Positions 32,281 through 44,269 of a stretch of 64,000 bases of DNA are shown piece after piece. The DNA lies in the NCBI GenBank assembly GCA_001592805.2, contig CP051139.1, forward strand, positions 3,968,001 through 4,032,000, read 5' to 3'. This stretch comes from Peltaster fructicola (lineage: Eukaryota > Ascomycota > Dothideomycetes). Below the pieces are notes generated by a model. The model had not been told where the DNA came from. It saw only the letters and a list, made by a program, of their open reading frames with translations, and made no database searches. A program made the position numbers and the translations under genes. The stretch's first letter is position 1, and every line of letters starts with the position of its first letter.

Positions 32281-35200
32281 TCATGCCATCATCTGATCGA
32301 ATGCTTCAGTCGCAGCGGCGATGTCGCTTGGCTGCATGCCAGTCATAGCATTGTTGGTGGTTTCGATGCCAGTCATGAAGTCTTGACGGCGTTGCTTGGC
32401 ATCAGCAGCCTCAGTGATGCCTGCACTTCCGCCAGTACGTTCGTCAGGAGTCATGAACCACCAGTCAGCGGTACCACTCTGGTAAAGAGGCTGATAGCTG
32501 TTGACAGCGATGCGGAAAATTAATTGTTCTTGAGCTTGAACATTGTGGATGCGTCGTGCCACCTGATCTTCAGTAGTACCGTCGCCACTCGGAGTACCAG
32601 CTGCAGCAGATGCAGCCGCGTCGATGCCCATGTTGCGCAGGTTACGTGGAAGCACGATCCTCTTCAGGCTGGCGGGATCGACACCCTCGGTTGGTGCAAG
32701 CGAAGTGTAGCTGGCGAGGTAAAATCTCCAGTGAGCCTCTAGATCTCTGAGTGAGAACGAACTGTCATAGGTAGGATCATCCTTCTTGGTCAGCCAGAAA
32801 CCAACCTGACCTATGACGGGATCCTGTGCATTTCATTAGCTTTGTTCTATACCACTTGGATAGGTAACTTACGATGTCGAGACGATAGAGCTCGCCGTCC
32901 TTGATGAGTCTTTCCGCCATGTGTCTGTACTCCCGCTGCTGTCGATAAGACGTCATGTCTCTAGCACTGTCTTTCTTGAAGAGCTGGTAGAGCTCAGTGC
33001 TTCTGTCTCTCCCATCGTTGGCAATGACATTGTTGGCATAGCGAATGATGGCTGGAAGCATCTTCTCGAAGGCGTACATGCCGGAACCACTGGTGAGGTA
33101 GTAGCGACGAATGATGTCTTCGACATCGATGAAGTCGACCTTGTTGTCTATAACGCCTTCGAACTTGCGAAGCATCTGTGTGTAGAAGTTGGCATTGTCA
33201 GAAATGTCGTCGAAGAACTCTGAAGGGTTCTTGTCGATCAAACCAAGGTCTCGTGCTGGTGTGCTGAGGTTGGCGATCCTAACAGACTCGCGACACACAG
33301 TCTCAGCCTTCTTCAGCTTGTGCAGACGGTCCACAAGCATGAGAAACATGCGCATGAAGCAGTACTGTGGAAGGTTAATCCATGCTGTCCAGGCAGTGCG
33401 AGCATATGGTCGATTAGGGTCGGGGTCAATCTCTTCTCCTTTAGACATGTTCTCGTTGGCAGGATAGTTCAGCCAACGGACTGCATCGTCGCCATTGGCC
33501 ATGCTTGCAGTCTGCAGCGGATCTGGTGTACTCTCTCCGTCTGCAACAGATGCGGCACCTGGAGTAGAAGCCCGGCTGTTGGATGCTTGACTGCCTTCAC
33601 GAGCTGAGCTGCGAGTCGGATCGAGAGCATTGCGAAGAAGTCCCTTGCCCTTGATGCCAGCTTTGCGACCTCTAGCGGTAGACTGATCGTCGTCCCGAGA
33701 CTGGCTGGCTTCGATGTTGTCCCCTGTCGTTTCACTGATAGCCTTTCTGTTCTCAAGTTCGTTGGCGAACCACTCAGCGTCAAGGCGAAGATAGAGTGGG
33801 ATGACCTCTCGGAACCAGTTGGTGACGGCTGGAGAATCTGTAGGCATGTGCTGCTCAAGGTAGACGAGGACCAGATGTGTAGCATCGATAACGACGTTCT
33901 TGTCAGAGACGTCACACTTGAGCTGCGGGCGGCGCATAACGCTGGGCTTGGTCATGGCGAGACGTCTGATTTCTTCGCGGCGGACCATGATCTCGCTCTG
34001 TAGGGTTTTGACCTGGAATGCACGCTTGTCGTTGGAGCGAGCAGCGATGTGTTGATGATCGAGCGACTTCCAGAACATGCGCTGTGTCTGATCACGCCAG
34101 ATCTTTTCCCACTCACGCTGAGCGAGCTGCCACGTTTCCTTGCGCTCCTTGAGGCGGTTGAGCAACACCGGAAGAACAGCCCATGGTCGGTCGTTGAGTG
34201 CGACAATGACTTCGTTGCCCTTGGAGCGTCCGTAGAGCTTGTAGATCACACGGCGCCAAATGGACTCGCTTTGACTACCAAGGCCTTGTGGTATCTGGAA
34301 AGCTCGCTGTTCTGCATCGTTCATGTTAGTAAGCTGCTGAGCGAGAGGCTCGAGTAGCTGGATGGTGCGACCGCAAGTCTCGATATTGAAGTCGTAGTCA
34401 TGGCGTTCTTCTTCGATACGATGAAGAGCCTCTTCATAAGAGTTCTTCTTGTGAGCGATGAAGCCAGAGTCTTCGCTGGCCCAGGTTGGGTGAGATGCCC
34501 AGATGTCGTTGAGCACTTCGTTGCATAATTCGTCTCGACCACTGCAGACTTTGTGTCGTTCCTTCATGTGAAATCTCAAGTTAGCATATTGTCTTCCTTT
34601 CATTTGATATTTTGCGATGAAGTTCCCGAGAGTCTTCCTTTGGGCCTTGTCGTTGGCAAGTGGACCTCTGACGACTTTCTTCTCTATGATAGCGTGCACT
34701 TGAGGGTCCTGTGGATTCTTGGCATATATTGCTTGTGCATCGGCACGATGCTTCTCATTGAGCTCTTGTATGGTCGCAAGCTCAGGGACAGCATTGACAA
34801 TCATGCTCCAGTTGACATAGCCATTCTCATTGGTGAGCTGCATGAGATCCAGAGCCAGTCTTGGATTTCGACACAGTATTGGCATCACCGTGGACGGGAT
34901 CGGAGGGAAGTTGAGGGATTCACGCTCTGCACTCTGATGGATGACATAATCAGGTGGTAGTGATTTGTCTGTGAACCAGTCGGTCCGGCCAGCGGCGACA
35001 TTCAGGTCGTGGAAGTCCTCTCGGGCGGACATGGCGTTGTGCAGGGCAGAAGTGTAGAATGGGTAATGCGCTGATGAGAATGTGCAGGACAAACAAAGCA
35101 AAGAAGATCACAGCATGGAGTAGACGACTGATGTTTCTCAGACGAATCTCACCTGATGTGATGTTCAAAGCCTCATTCTCCCAAACACACAAACTCACTT

Positions 35201-37754
35201 CGCAGCTGTGGGACGAAGACTGCAGAAATTCACTTACCCTTTTTGGAAGCAATCGGTAGCTTGGGCCAAGACCCCGACAATTGCTAAGACTGACACGCCC
35301 TCCTGGTATGCGCACTTTGTTCTCGATCAGGATATCTCTTTCGTCATATCCGACAAAGTCTTGGAACCACTTCATCAGGTCTGGATTGCCTCCAATGAAC
35401 GCTCTTGCACGATGCACAAGCGTTGTACGGTCGATGAGATCCTGGCTGAACAGGTTGCAAAGCTTGAGGAATTCGTTGAAGGTGTTCTTGTTACCAATCA
35501 CTTTCTTCGCGCGGTCGAAGAAGTGTAACTCTTCATTTGTGGCGGCACTGGTGCTCGTTGGAGGCAATGGCGATGGAAGTGCAGGTATTAGCGTTGGAGA
35601 AGTTGGTGGCTGGTCCATTATGACCTTGGTAGGAGGATGAGTCTGCTTCATGCGCTGCACAAACGGTCAGTATAGGAGATCGGATGTACACGAATCATCA
35701 AGACAGACCTTTCCAGCAGGTCCCACCACCTGGCCTTTGATAGCATTCTGCCCTGCGAAAGCATCATTGTCAACAGCAGTTCCTTGTCTTTCGCCTCTCT
35801 TCCGTTTGTTGTCCTTGGGATTTGGAGTTGGCGCAAAGTTGCCGACTGGTGGAAGTCCTCTACCATGATTTGGCGTACCCATGGGGCCTTCACGAGACAT
35901 GATCGGACTGGCGTATTGAGGTTCGCCTCGCATGTTGGACATCATCACGTTCTCCTCTGCCTGCTGCCGAGCTTGCGCGGCTGCCTTTACTTGAGCAGCA
36001 GTCTCTGGTAGGAACTGCTTGAAGTCGTCCAGGAGATCTGGCGCAGTCTTGAAGAGATGCGTGACCTGACTGTAGACGTCCTGAATCGGTTTTGACTCTC
36101 TCTGATATGTCTGAAGAATCTCGAGAAATTGCTTGTAAATGTCAGGTTGGGTTGCGAACCGATTCTAGGATATGTTAATATCATGGTCGCTTCAAAACAG
36201 ACAACATACCTTGATCTTGTTAACATAGCTGATTGCATGATTGAATTCGACTGGACCTCGCTTCTCGAGTCCAGCTTGCGCACTCGCGGCATCGATCCCC
36301 ATGACGTCCCCACCACCCAGAGGTGTAGCTCTGCCAGGCACTGGAGACATACCTGGTCTCAGACCTGCATGTGCAGTCGCATTCGAGACAGCATTTTGCA
36401 GGTGGCTTACACCGCGTTGCTCTTGCTGGTGCATGGCTTGCTGTTCCTGCTGGCGAGCGTGCTCTATGGCGCTCATGTACTGCTGGTTGGGTACGACAGG
36501 TCGACCGCCTGGACTCATCATCATCTGGGGCGCTTGGCCTGGCTGTGGTGTGTAGATCCCGTTGGTGCGTCGCATGCCATCGGGGCCATCTTGCCTGCTC
36601 AGAGGCCGGCCTGTACCAGGAATGGACTGAAGACTGGTGCCTGCAGGTGTCGTTACGCGAATCACGTTCGGATCATCGCCTTCTCCGCACTCAATGCGAT
36701 AGCCCGGTGGCAAGAAGGTGTTGAAGCCTTGAATTAAGCCAGGATTACCAGCGAAGAGCTGACTAACCCTTCCAATCACTCCAGGTGTGTCAATAACACC
36801 GCCTTTGAAGTCCTTCATAATGTCGAGGAATCTGTTGTAGACGTCAGGGTGATCTGAGAACTGCACCTTGACCTGGTCGAGATAGCTGAGAGCATCATTC
36901 AGGATTGGTTGTTGGCCTTGCCCTTGACCTTGAGGCATCTGCTGCGGCTGTGATGGCTGCGCACCAGCAAACGGCATGAGCAGACCGGGTTGATTCTGCT
37001 GTGAAGCTCCGTTTGGCTGGATCAATCCTCCAGGAAAGCCACCGCCAGGTCCGTTGGGTGCGCCAATTGCGTGCTGTGATTGTGGTGGTCCACTCATGCC
37101 TGGTTGAGCAAGCAGACCATTTGGCCCATGCACAGTGCGTGTGCCGACTGCCACAGGTTGGTGCAAGTGAATTGGAGGTCCTGGTGGAGCTTGATGTGGT
37201 GGTGCCTGCTCCATACGTTGCCGCTCCATCTCTCTATGATGGCGATCAGCTTCCTCCTTGATGTGTATCTGCTCCGCCTCTCTTGCTCGCTCGCGTTCTC
37301 TTTCGCTGAGTCCTGGCTGGCCGGTTGCCTGACTAATTGCAGGCAACGAGAAACCTGGACCTTGCTGTGATTGCGCGTTGTCAACACGTTGAAGTGACGA
37401 TGGTGCTTGTCGTGGTGAGGGGTGATTTATGCCTGGCAAGCCTGGCATGTTGTGCGATGCTTGGTATGGGTACTGGTTGTTTGGTGGTGGTAAGGCATTC
37501 ACTGATGGAGGTGAACGTTGTGGGCCACCAGGTCTGTGGTATGTTAGTGCTGCTCAGTATCCACGACACCACGAGTCTGCTAACGTATGCGACAAATGAT
37601 GTAACACACGACCTTGGATTGAGGCATCAGACACTGGGATCTCAACTTACCCATACGTTGTTTGCGGTCTTGAGCTTTTGTTCTGTCCCTGCTCTGAAGC
37701 AGAACCCACTGGCGCAGCTCCTTGCGCAGTCCATCCACGAAAGGATGGATCCAT
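32281..37754 (-). CDS. SIN3: SIN3 transcriptional corepressor scaffold
   Basis: Six exons: 37754-37651, 37533-36210, 36164-35709, 35654-35238, 34561-32873 and 32823-32281, summing to 1,510 residues, normal for fungal Sin3. It scaffolds the Rpd3/Sin3 histone deacetylase complex in the nucleus. PAH1 is near residues 240-300 (ALSYLDQVKVQFSDHPDVYN), PAH2 spans the exon 2/3 joint (FNHAISYVNKIKNRFATQPD), PAH3 is in exon 4 (LHFFDRAKKVIGNK). The HDAC-interaction region runs from SYRLLPKR at the end of exon 4 into ERHKVCSGRDELCNEVL at the start of exon 5, then HPTWASEDSGFIAHKKNSYE. The Q/P-rich linkers are usual. Intron 4 (35237-34562) is 676 nt, far longer than the others, and holds a long in-frame open segment, listed separately. 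Intron 3 uses a GTCTGT donor. Exon 6 ends TEAFDQMMA. Confidence 0.95.
34562..35032 (-). other. Long coding-like open frame inside SIN3 intron 4
   Basis: From an ATG at 35030-35032 (MSAREDFHDLNV) the frame is open for 157 codons to the exon 5 boundary, and it is in frame with exon 5. The peptide looks protein-like: GRTDWFTDKSLPPDYVIHQS, then PSTVMPILCRNPRLALDLMQ, then NGYVNWSMIVNAVPELATIQ, then AKNPQDPQVHAIIEKKVVRG. Its last codons cover the intron's TGCTAAC branch point (34586-34592) and AAG acceptor. The frame has no stop from 35101 downward. I recognise no family. It could be an alternative first exon of a short SIN3 isoform, a retained cassette, or a captured coding fragment. Confidence 0.5.
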
Positions 37755-38255
37755 CAGATCTATGTCGCGATCTAGATTTTGCTCTTGTGTGCAGCCGCTC
37801 CTGCGGATAGGCGATATCCGTGCTCGAAAGTGACGCCCTATGTGGTAATCTTGCTGAAAATGTTAAGATGGTAATGCGATGCGCGTGATTGCTTGTTGAC
37901 GAAGCGCGTGGTGGTCGCAGCAGTCGTAATGCCGATGGGTGTGCCAAACGGGCGAAGGCTAGGGATCAATGAGTTGCGCTAGGCTTCTGCTACATGTCGT
38001 AGTTGCGTAGAAGCAGTGCAGAACGGTAACAGTGCATCAGATCAGATGAAGACACCCGCAGGGAGAAGCTGTACTGCATGATGCGGTGTAATTCCGCTCG
38101 AAAACGTCAGACAAGGAAGCAACGACAGGGTCGCGCTTACTCGCGAGTCAAGAAGACGCGCTCAACCGAGGCAAGCGAGTCATAAGCATTTGTGATACGC
38201 TGCACGCAGGTTTTCGCTTGTGACATAATCACCTAGTAGCAGTAGAGGCAGCGTT
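37755..38255. promoter_or_regulatory. Divergent promoter region SIN3 / cytosine deaminase
   Basis: 501 bp between two genes transcribed outward. No gene or named element recognised. Confidence 0.35.
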
Positions 38256-38818
38256 ATGTCAACAGAAGATAAAGGCTTCCAAGCCGCCCTGAAGGAAGCA
38301 CAGAAGAGTGCAGCAGAAGGCGGCATACCCATTGGTGCGTGTTTGGTCGATAAGCACGGGAAGATCTTAGGCAGAGGTCACAACATGCGCATCCAGAAGA
38401 GCAGTGCTACAATACATGTCAGACACAGGGTTCTTGAATGATGAATAGTGTTGACATGAGTACGATAGGCTGAGATTGCTGCTTTGGAAGACGCTGGCAG
38501 ATTGCCTGCATCGAGCTATGCTGGCGCGACGATGTACACGACTTTGTCGCCATGCGATATGTGCACTGGAGCCTGCATATTGTACAAAGTCGATCGAGTT
38601 GTGCTTGGTGAAAACAACACCTTCCTAGGTGCAGAAGACAATCTGCGAGCACACGGGATCGAGGTCGTCAATGTCAAGAGTGCTGAGTGTGAGAAGTTGA
38701 TGAAAACTTTCATCCAGAAGCATCCAGAAGATTGGTGAGCATACATCTGCGTTATATCGTGACTCGTTGTCCTGCTAAGACTCTGTACAGGTACGAGGAT
38801 ATCGGTGAGGACAAGTGA
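38256..38818 (+). CDS. FCY1: Cytosine deaminase (yeast FCY1 type)
   Basis: Three exons, 38256-38417, 38469-38734 and 38791-38818, 151 residues, close to the yeast enzyme's length. Donors are GTCAGA and GTGAGC. The enzyme deaminates cytosine to uracil in pyrimidine salvage. Zinc-site motifs: the H-x-E at the exon 1/2 joint (ATIH then AEIAALEDAGRL; His ligand and catalytic Glu) and SPCDMCTGACI (the two Cys ligands). The C-terminus is WYEDIGEDK, coded by the tiny third exon and typical for the fungal family. The N-terminal segment GIPIGACLVDKHGKILGRGH is also diagnostic. Confidence 0.92.
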
Positions 38819-38965
38819 AGGGCTATCACCACTCGCTATGGAGGATGTTGCGAGCATGCATCCTCATCTCGGCCGCAGCAAGATCGTTGTGACGTGGCAT
38901 GTCCGACCGTTGGTGTTCATCTAGAGTCTCGTTGGCACAGATTTCCATCTGCAAGAAACAGGAAG

Positions 38966-40114
38966 TCAGCTACCTGATAGTCTGTGGATCTCTTGGAAGT
39001 AGAACTTCAACTCGTCAGGATCAACGAATGGAGTGATGCCTAGGGATGTTAGTGTCATAAGGGAGACTGCTCAATTGTACTCACCGTGTCCAAGATTTGC
39101 GATCCAGCCCTGCTTGCCACCTCCAAAGCCGTTGACCATGCCTTGCACGACCTTGGTGATAGCTTCATGTCCACCGTAGAGCACGCCTGGGTCTGCATTA
39201 CCCTGAAGAACTTTGCCATGCTTCTGGGCGATAGCGTACGCCTCTGCTGGATCGTGAAGCCAGTCGAGACCAACGACGTCGTAGGAAGTCTTACAGAGAT
39301 CCTCAAGTGCGTACCAAGCACCCTTGGCGAACACCACCATTGGCACCTTATCTTGCTTGAGCTCCTCCAGTCGTCTTGGAAGGTTGTCGCTGATATGAAC
39401 CAGATATGGCAATGCGATCTCCTTGAAGGTCGCAGGACTCAGCTCACCTGCCCATGAATCGAAGACTTGTATAATTTGCGCTCCAGCTACGACCTGTAGG
39501 GCCAGATACTCCACGCATAGCTCAGCGATCTTCTGCAGGAGTGCTTTCGACTCCGCAGCATACTTGAATATCCATGTCTTCGCTTGTCTGAAGATCTTGC
39601 TTCCACCTCCCTCTACCATATAGCAAAGCAGTGTGAATGGTGCGCCACAGAAGCCATAGAGAGGTACCCTACCTTTGAGCTTCTGTCGTGTAAGTGTGAT
39701 AGCCCTGTACACGTAATCAAGCTCTTTCTCTACATCAACTTTTCGTTCCATCACCTCTCTGTACTGTGGGTCATCTGGTGACTCAAGTGGCGCTGGGAAG
39801 TGAGGACCTTTGCCGTCAACCATGACAACCTCCATACCCATGGCTTGTGGAATGACCAGGATGTCTGAGAATATGATGGCGGCATCAATGAGGCCCTCGT
39901 ACCGCTCAATTGGTTGCAGTGTCAAGGTAGATGCGATCTCGGGACTGCGGCAACATTCGAAGAAGTCGTGTTTTCCTTTCGCTTCATGATACTCTGGCAG
40001 ATACCGACCTGCTTGTCGCATAACCCAACATGGTGGTCGTTCGACCTTCTCGCCGCGTGCTGTGCGAAGCAAGAGATCATTCTTCAATGGTTCGAACTCG
40101 TGATAGTATTCCAT
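38966..40114 (-). CDS. HEM12: Uroporphyrinogen decarboxylase
   Basis: Two exons, 40114-39085 and 39039-38966, 367 residues. The intron (GTGAGT, CCTAG) splits a Gly codon. The enzyme converts uroporphyrinogen III to coproporphyrinogen III in cytosolic haem synthesis. Both family signatures are clear: [16 protein letters not shown] near the N-terminus and [17 protein letters not shown] at about residue 150. The substrate-site Asp lies in [26 protein letters not shown] and [15 protein letters not shown] are also present. The short second exon supplies [20 protein letters not shown]. No mitochondrial presequence is seen, as expected. Confidence 0.96.
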
Positions 40115-42392
40115 GTTTGTGCGATAAGAGAAGTATAGATGCTCGACACAACTCCGATGGACAATGTTGTCTCAATTTCTAGTTACTGTCGGTAAATACC
40201 GCATCCGGAATGGATACATCTGCATCATAGAACTGGTCCGTGCACAAATGCATTGTAAAATCAACATCGACCACCTTCCCTTCTTCTCTATCATGACTGC
40301 ATACTTGCAACCCACGTCTGCTGCAAGAAATTTGATCTCGCCTCGTCTCCTGAGACGATCAAAACCCCGCAGCGCAGCAGCAACATGTACCGCAGGCAAG
40401 ACACGCGAATCGACCGAAGCTTTATACAAATAAGTGAGCTACATCCAGCATCCAACGGCATTGTGCAGACATGAATGTCACTGTTCGAACGAAGACTTAC
40501 TACCCTGCTTTATGAGCAAGCGTCCCTAGATGCAGTTCAGTGCCTCAACGCATCGTTTGCACACTGCAGCCACCATATGTCTTTCCATCATGTACTGCGA
40601 TAACTCAGCAAACGCAGCTACACTCAAGCAGCTGGATACCACTTGCAACATGACCTGCTTTGCCGACTACATATACCTGTTGTATAGCGGTCTGTACCAG
40701 GCGTACAAAGCGTACAACATCACTGGCTAGCGCTCCTATGAGGGCATGACTGACAATGTCAATATGCCACAAGCTCAACATTGAGAACACAATGTTTCAG
40801 TGTGGCTCGGTTCGTGCGCTGCTGCTGGCGACACACTGACTAATGTCGATTACTTCCCTGAGTGCTCTCGCGCAGGGTGCTGATGTGTCTAACCAGCTTG
40901 ACTTTCGTCGACAGAGCGACAATCGTATGCGTGGATGTCACGTTGCGCCTGCTCTGCTGTCTGTCATGCTTTCGCTTTGTTATCCGTTGGCTGCAGGCAG
41001 GTCTAGATGTTGTTTCATGCTGTTCACATCGAAAGAAGCAAGCACATATTTATCCAGGCACAACCTCGAGCTTGAGCTCCCTGTCGTGCTGCTCGAGACC
41101 ACACGCAGCTTGCAGTCCGCCACCGCAGTGCTTTTATTAGACATGAGCGACGATAGCCACCTGGGATCAACAGCACTGTGCTCATCAGCCGCGGACAGCG
41201 GATACAAACCTTGGGATCTTCGACCGATCACTCTCGCATAGACGATTTCCAGCCAGTCACACTGCTGAGATAGCAGCAGATCACGAGGTTTCTGCAGATC
41301 AATCGTGTCTTTCCTGCATGAACATGTCCATTGATGTCATTACGAGCTGAGCCGTGTCGTATTGATCCGAGCTCAAGCCACATCTACACTAGATGCAACA
41401 AGGATTCATATTGAACCACGCAGAACACAACAATAGGCACACATTCAGTGACGATTTACTTTCTCGTACCCGCACGGTTCATGCTTGCATTGCAACAAGC
41501 ATGACTCGGAGCTGTACTGCAGGGTCTGCTAGGAATTCCAGCGCGAGAACTGCGGTTGCCTTGGTAAGCAGGAGACTGCACAGAAACGTCATTCACCTCA
41601 TTCTATATCGATGCCTCGCTCAGTGACGATAGCGATGAACAAGACTGGCCGCGGCACGAGAGGGAATACGAGACATCCGCAGACACCGCCGGTGTCGGAT
41701 CGAGTGCTATGTTCCCCGGCTGAAGCAGACTCACTGTGACTGGCTAAATCAAGACGTCACTTCTTCAGGAGTCCTCCAGGAAATCAGCGTCAACAGAGCC
41801 AACACGATAGAGCTGGTTCAAGGAGAGCCTAATATCACATTTCACATAGATCGTGTGAGCGATGAGTAACAACTACGCGATCTGTGCGACGACGACATCG
41901 AGACGAAGTCGAAGGAGTAGCTAGCTCTGCAGCAGTCTCCATGTCATTTACACAGCATCTCTATGAGCCACCATGAGCCATAACTTGTACACGGATTCTG
42001 CGAACGACTGGCCAAGCATGTTCCTCTCGAGGCTGTGTGACCGTGTCATCATCGGTCGTATTCCGAGTTAACTTTCTGTTGGTCTCTCAGTAAGCTTTCG
42101 CCCAGGTATAGCTTGGAATCCTTTCGATTACATACCAGACTTCGACTTGCATATACTCGCAGATCAAATGAGCCTGGCACTCATGCCAGAATGCGATGAC
42201 AACGTATATTTAGGTCCAGTATTCCCACCACAGTGCTTCTCTCTGCATCACCCTCATCACTCAACTCGTTCACATTCGCTCTTGGTCACTCGCTTACAGT
42301 AAGGTGCTAATACGCCTACCACAATCGTCACACAACGACAACAGGAGCAACAGTAACAGTGGAAACACATTTCAATCTTGAATACTGACACC
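40115..42392. other. Gene-poor stretch, 2.3 kb
   Basis: No supported gene. Small frames include a rightward one from the ATG at 40294 (MTAYLQPTSAARNL, 46 codons, Arg-rich, presequence-like) and another at 40530 (66 codons). Neither has a recognisable family or joining intron. A TATATTTA sequence near 42206 may be a TATA-like element for the wall-protein gene that follows. Confidence 0.4.
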
Positions 42393-43646
42393 ATGGTCCA
42401 CATTGCCAGCCTCCTCGCCTTGGCGACTGGCGTAACTGCGCAGGCCTACTACGGTGCCAGCGTAACTGTGACCACCATCTCTCCAAGCTCGACCGACAGT
42501 ACCGAGCCAAGCTACGTCTGCCAGGGAGCTGATTGCACTACAGTAGAAGCAAGCTCCACCGTGGCCGTCACAAGCAGCACTGCAGAGCCAACCATCATCT
42601 GCCAGGGAGCTGTTTGCACTACGTTGGGTGCAAGCTCTACCGTGCTCGTCACTAGTAGCACCGCAGAACCAACCATCATCTGCCAGGGAGCTGTTTGCAC
42701 TACACTGGCCGCAAGCTCCACTGCCAGTACCGTCTCTAGCTCCAGCAGCGTCGCCACCACATCTAGCGCCTCGCAGTCCTCAGCATCGGCTCTCAGCTGC
42801 GCGGCACAGTATAATTCCTGTCAAGTCAATGGTCCCAACGAGTCAGTCTGTCGCATCCAGCTCAGCAACTGTACCGCTACCTGCGCTACACAGAAGCAAG
42901 CCTGCGAACTTGCTCCAGATTCTAACAAATCTACCTGCGAGTCGATCTACACCTCGTGCACGGGACCTAGTCTGGTGTTGTTCTCATCGGGCAGCCCAAG
43001 CAGCAGCAGAGTCACTCCTACCAGCACAGCCACCAGCTCATCCACGCCCAGCTGTAAGCAGAAATACACGAAGTGTGTGACACAGTCAAGCGTGTTCACT
43101 CCTTCGGGATGCGCTGAACAGTTGAAAGAGTGCTACGCTAGCTGTGAATCTCAGTTCAAGTACTGCGAAGCTGCTCCAGGTGCCGACGTGTTGACTTGCG
43201 ATACAAAGTACGCTCTATGCCAAGGAACTGGACCAATAGTGATACCAACAAACAGCACCACTCTCTCGGTCGCTACAAGCTCTCCAGCTACTGTTGTCAC
43301 AACAGTAGTGACTTCTTTCACAACTTACTGTCCTTCCGCCACGACCATCACAATCAACAGCCAAACATATACAGTGACCAGTGCCACTACCCTCACTATC
43401 ACCAACTGTCCATGCACTATCACAACTCCGATCAGTGCTCCAGTCAGTACTCCAGTCAGTGCTTCGTTGAGTGGTCCAGCCAGTGGTCCAGTTGGTGTTC
43501 CAACACTCACAACGACATTCGGACCTACAATGCAGCCATCGGCCTCTGCGACAAGCTCAAGCCCTGCTCAGTATTCAGGTGGCGCCGAGAAGCTAGCAGG
43601 ACAAGGTGCATTGGTGCTTGGAGCCCTTGCTCTTCTTGCCTTGTAG
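42393..43646 (+). CDS. GPI-anchor-type cell-wall protein with duplicated eight-Cys module
   Basis: Single exon, 417 residues from the ATG at 42393, in a CACCATGG context; the frame extends five codons further without an ATG. A signal peptide (MVHIASLLALATGVTAQ) leads to three 27-residue repeats coded by 81-bp units at 42505, 42586 and 42667 (core ICQGAVCTTL). Two Cys modules follow: 42798-42959, C-x6-C-x9-C-x6-C-x3-C-x6-C-x10-C-x6-C, and 43053-43220, identical spacing except x11 for x9. A Thr/Val-rich region holds TSFTTYCPSATTITI and TITNCPCTIT, similar to segments in other fungal GPI wall proteins. The C-terminus is small-residue-rich then hydrophobic (EKLAGQGALVLGALALLAL), a good GPI signal. 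Likely a surface or wall protein; no enzyme domain seen. Confidence 0.8.
   Translation: MVHIASLLALATGVTAQAYYGASVTVTTISPSSTDSTEPSYVCQGADCTTVEASSTVAVTSSTAEPTIICQGAVCTTLGASSTVLVTSSTAEPTIICQGAVCTTLAASSTASTVSSSSSVATTSSASQSSASALSCAAQYNSCQVNGPNESVCRIQLSNCTATCATQKQACELAPDSNKSTCESIYTSCTGPSLVLFSSGSPSSSRVTPTSTATSSSTPSCKQKYTKCVTQSSVFTPSGCAEQLKECYASCESQFKYCEAAPGADVLTCDTKYALCQGTGPIVIPTNSTTLSVATSSPATVVTTVVTSFTTYCPSATTITINSQTYTVTSATTLTITNCPCTITTPISAPVSTPVSASLSGPASGPVGVPTLTTTFGPTMQPSASATSSSPAQYSGGAEKLAGQGALVLGALALLAL
42505..42720 (+). repeat. In-gene 81-bp tandem repeat, three copies
   Basis: Copies start at 42505, 42586 and 42667, exactly 81 bp apart. The shared core CTGCCAGGGAGCTG(T/A)TTGCACTAC is present in each; the second and third copies are nearly identical in their first half (ACCATCATCTGCCAGGGAGC). 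The third is cut short by a Ser-rich stretch. Confidence 0.85.
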
Positions 43647-44269
43647 AGATGGAACTTTAGCCTGGGAGAGATATCGGAAGCAGGAGGATGAGTGCCAGAT
43701 CTGCTACGATTATATTAACTGTCAGTCAAGCAGTAACCGCGACGGTCATGTAGAGGTACGCGTAGCTCTCATTTCAAGGCATCAGTGGGAGTCATCAGAT
43801 GTGTCAGGTAGATTGAGCTCATAATATAAACGTAATAATATCGGTCACACTGGCACAAAGGCTCTGCTGAGGTTGCGCTCCAGTCGACGAACTTTCTGAT
43901 GAAATGCACCCACTATCTCCAGTACAGTGTTGCTGGGCTTCAGCTGCTTCAGTCTGTGCCTTGTCAATGGGCAGGTAGTTTCCAGTCCTATTGTCATCAA
44001 AACCATGAATAGATTCCCTCTGTCGAGATGATCGCAAGAGTCTCCCGGTGCGATTGCGGCTTCGCCGAGACACCGTGTGTCTGTGTGTAACGTTTGTCAT
44101 TGACGCCTGGCCCGCCATTGTTCATACACGATACAGATTGACAACAAACAAACAGGCAATCAGATCAAAGCGAGGATGCAGCTGGTACATCTAGCAGGCG
44201 TGACTCCTCCAGGACACACAGAAATCAACACTACAACAAGATCGTACTCATACGAGATCGACAACGCTC
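43647..44269. other. Intergenic, 623 bp
   Basis: Between the wall-protein gene and MSH1. No supported gene; short minus-strand frame at 43819-44118 has no recognisable content. Confidence 0.4.

Noticed and set aside
40164-40730. Small frames at 40294 and 40530 as exons of one microprotein gene
   Set aside because: The first ends in a stop before any donor and neither has recognisable homology; kept only as a note.
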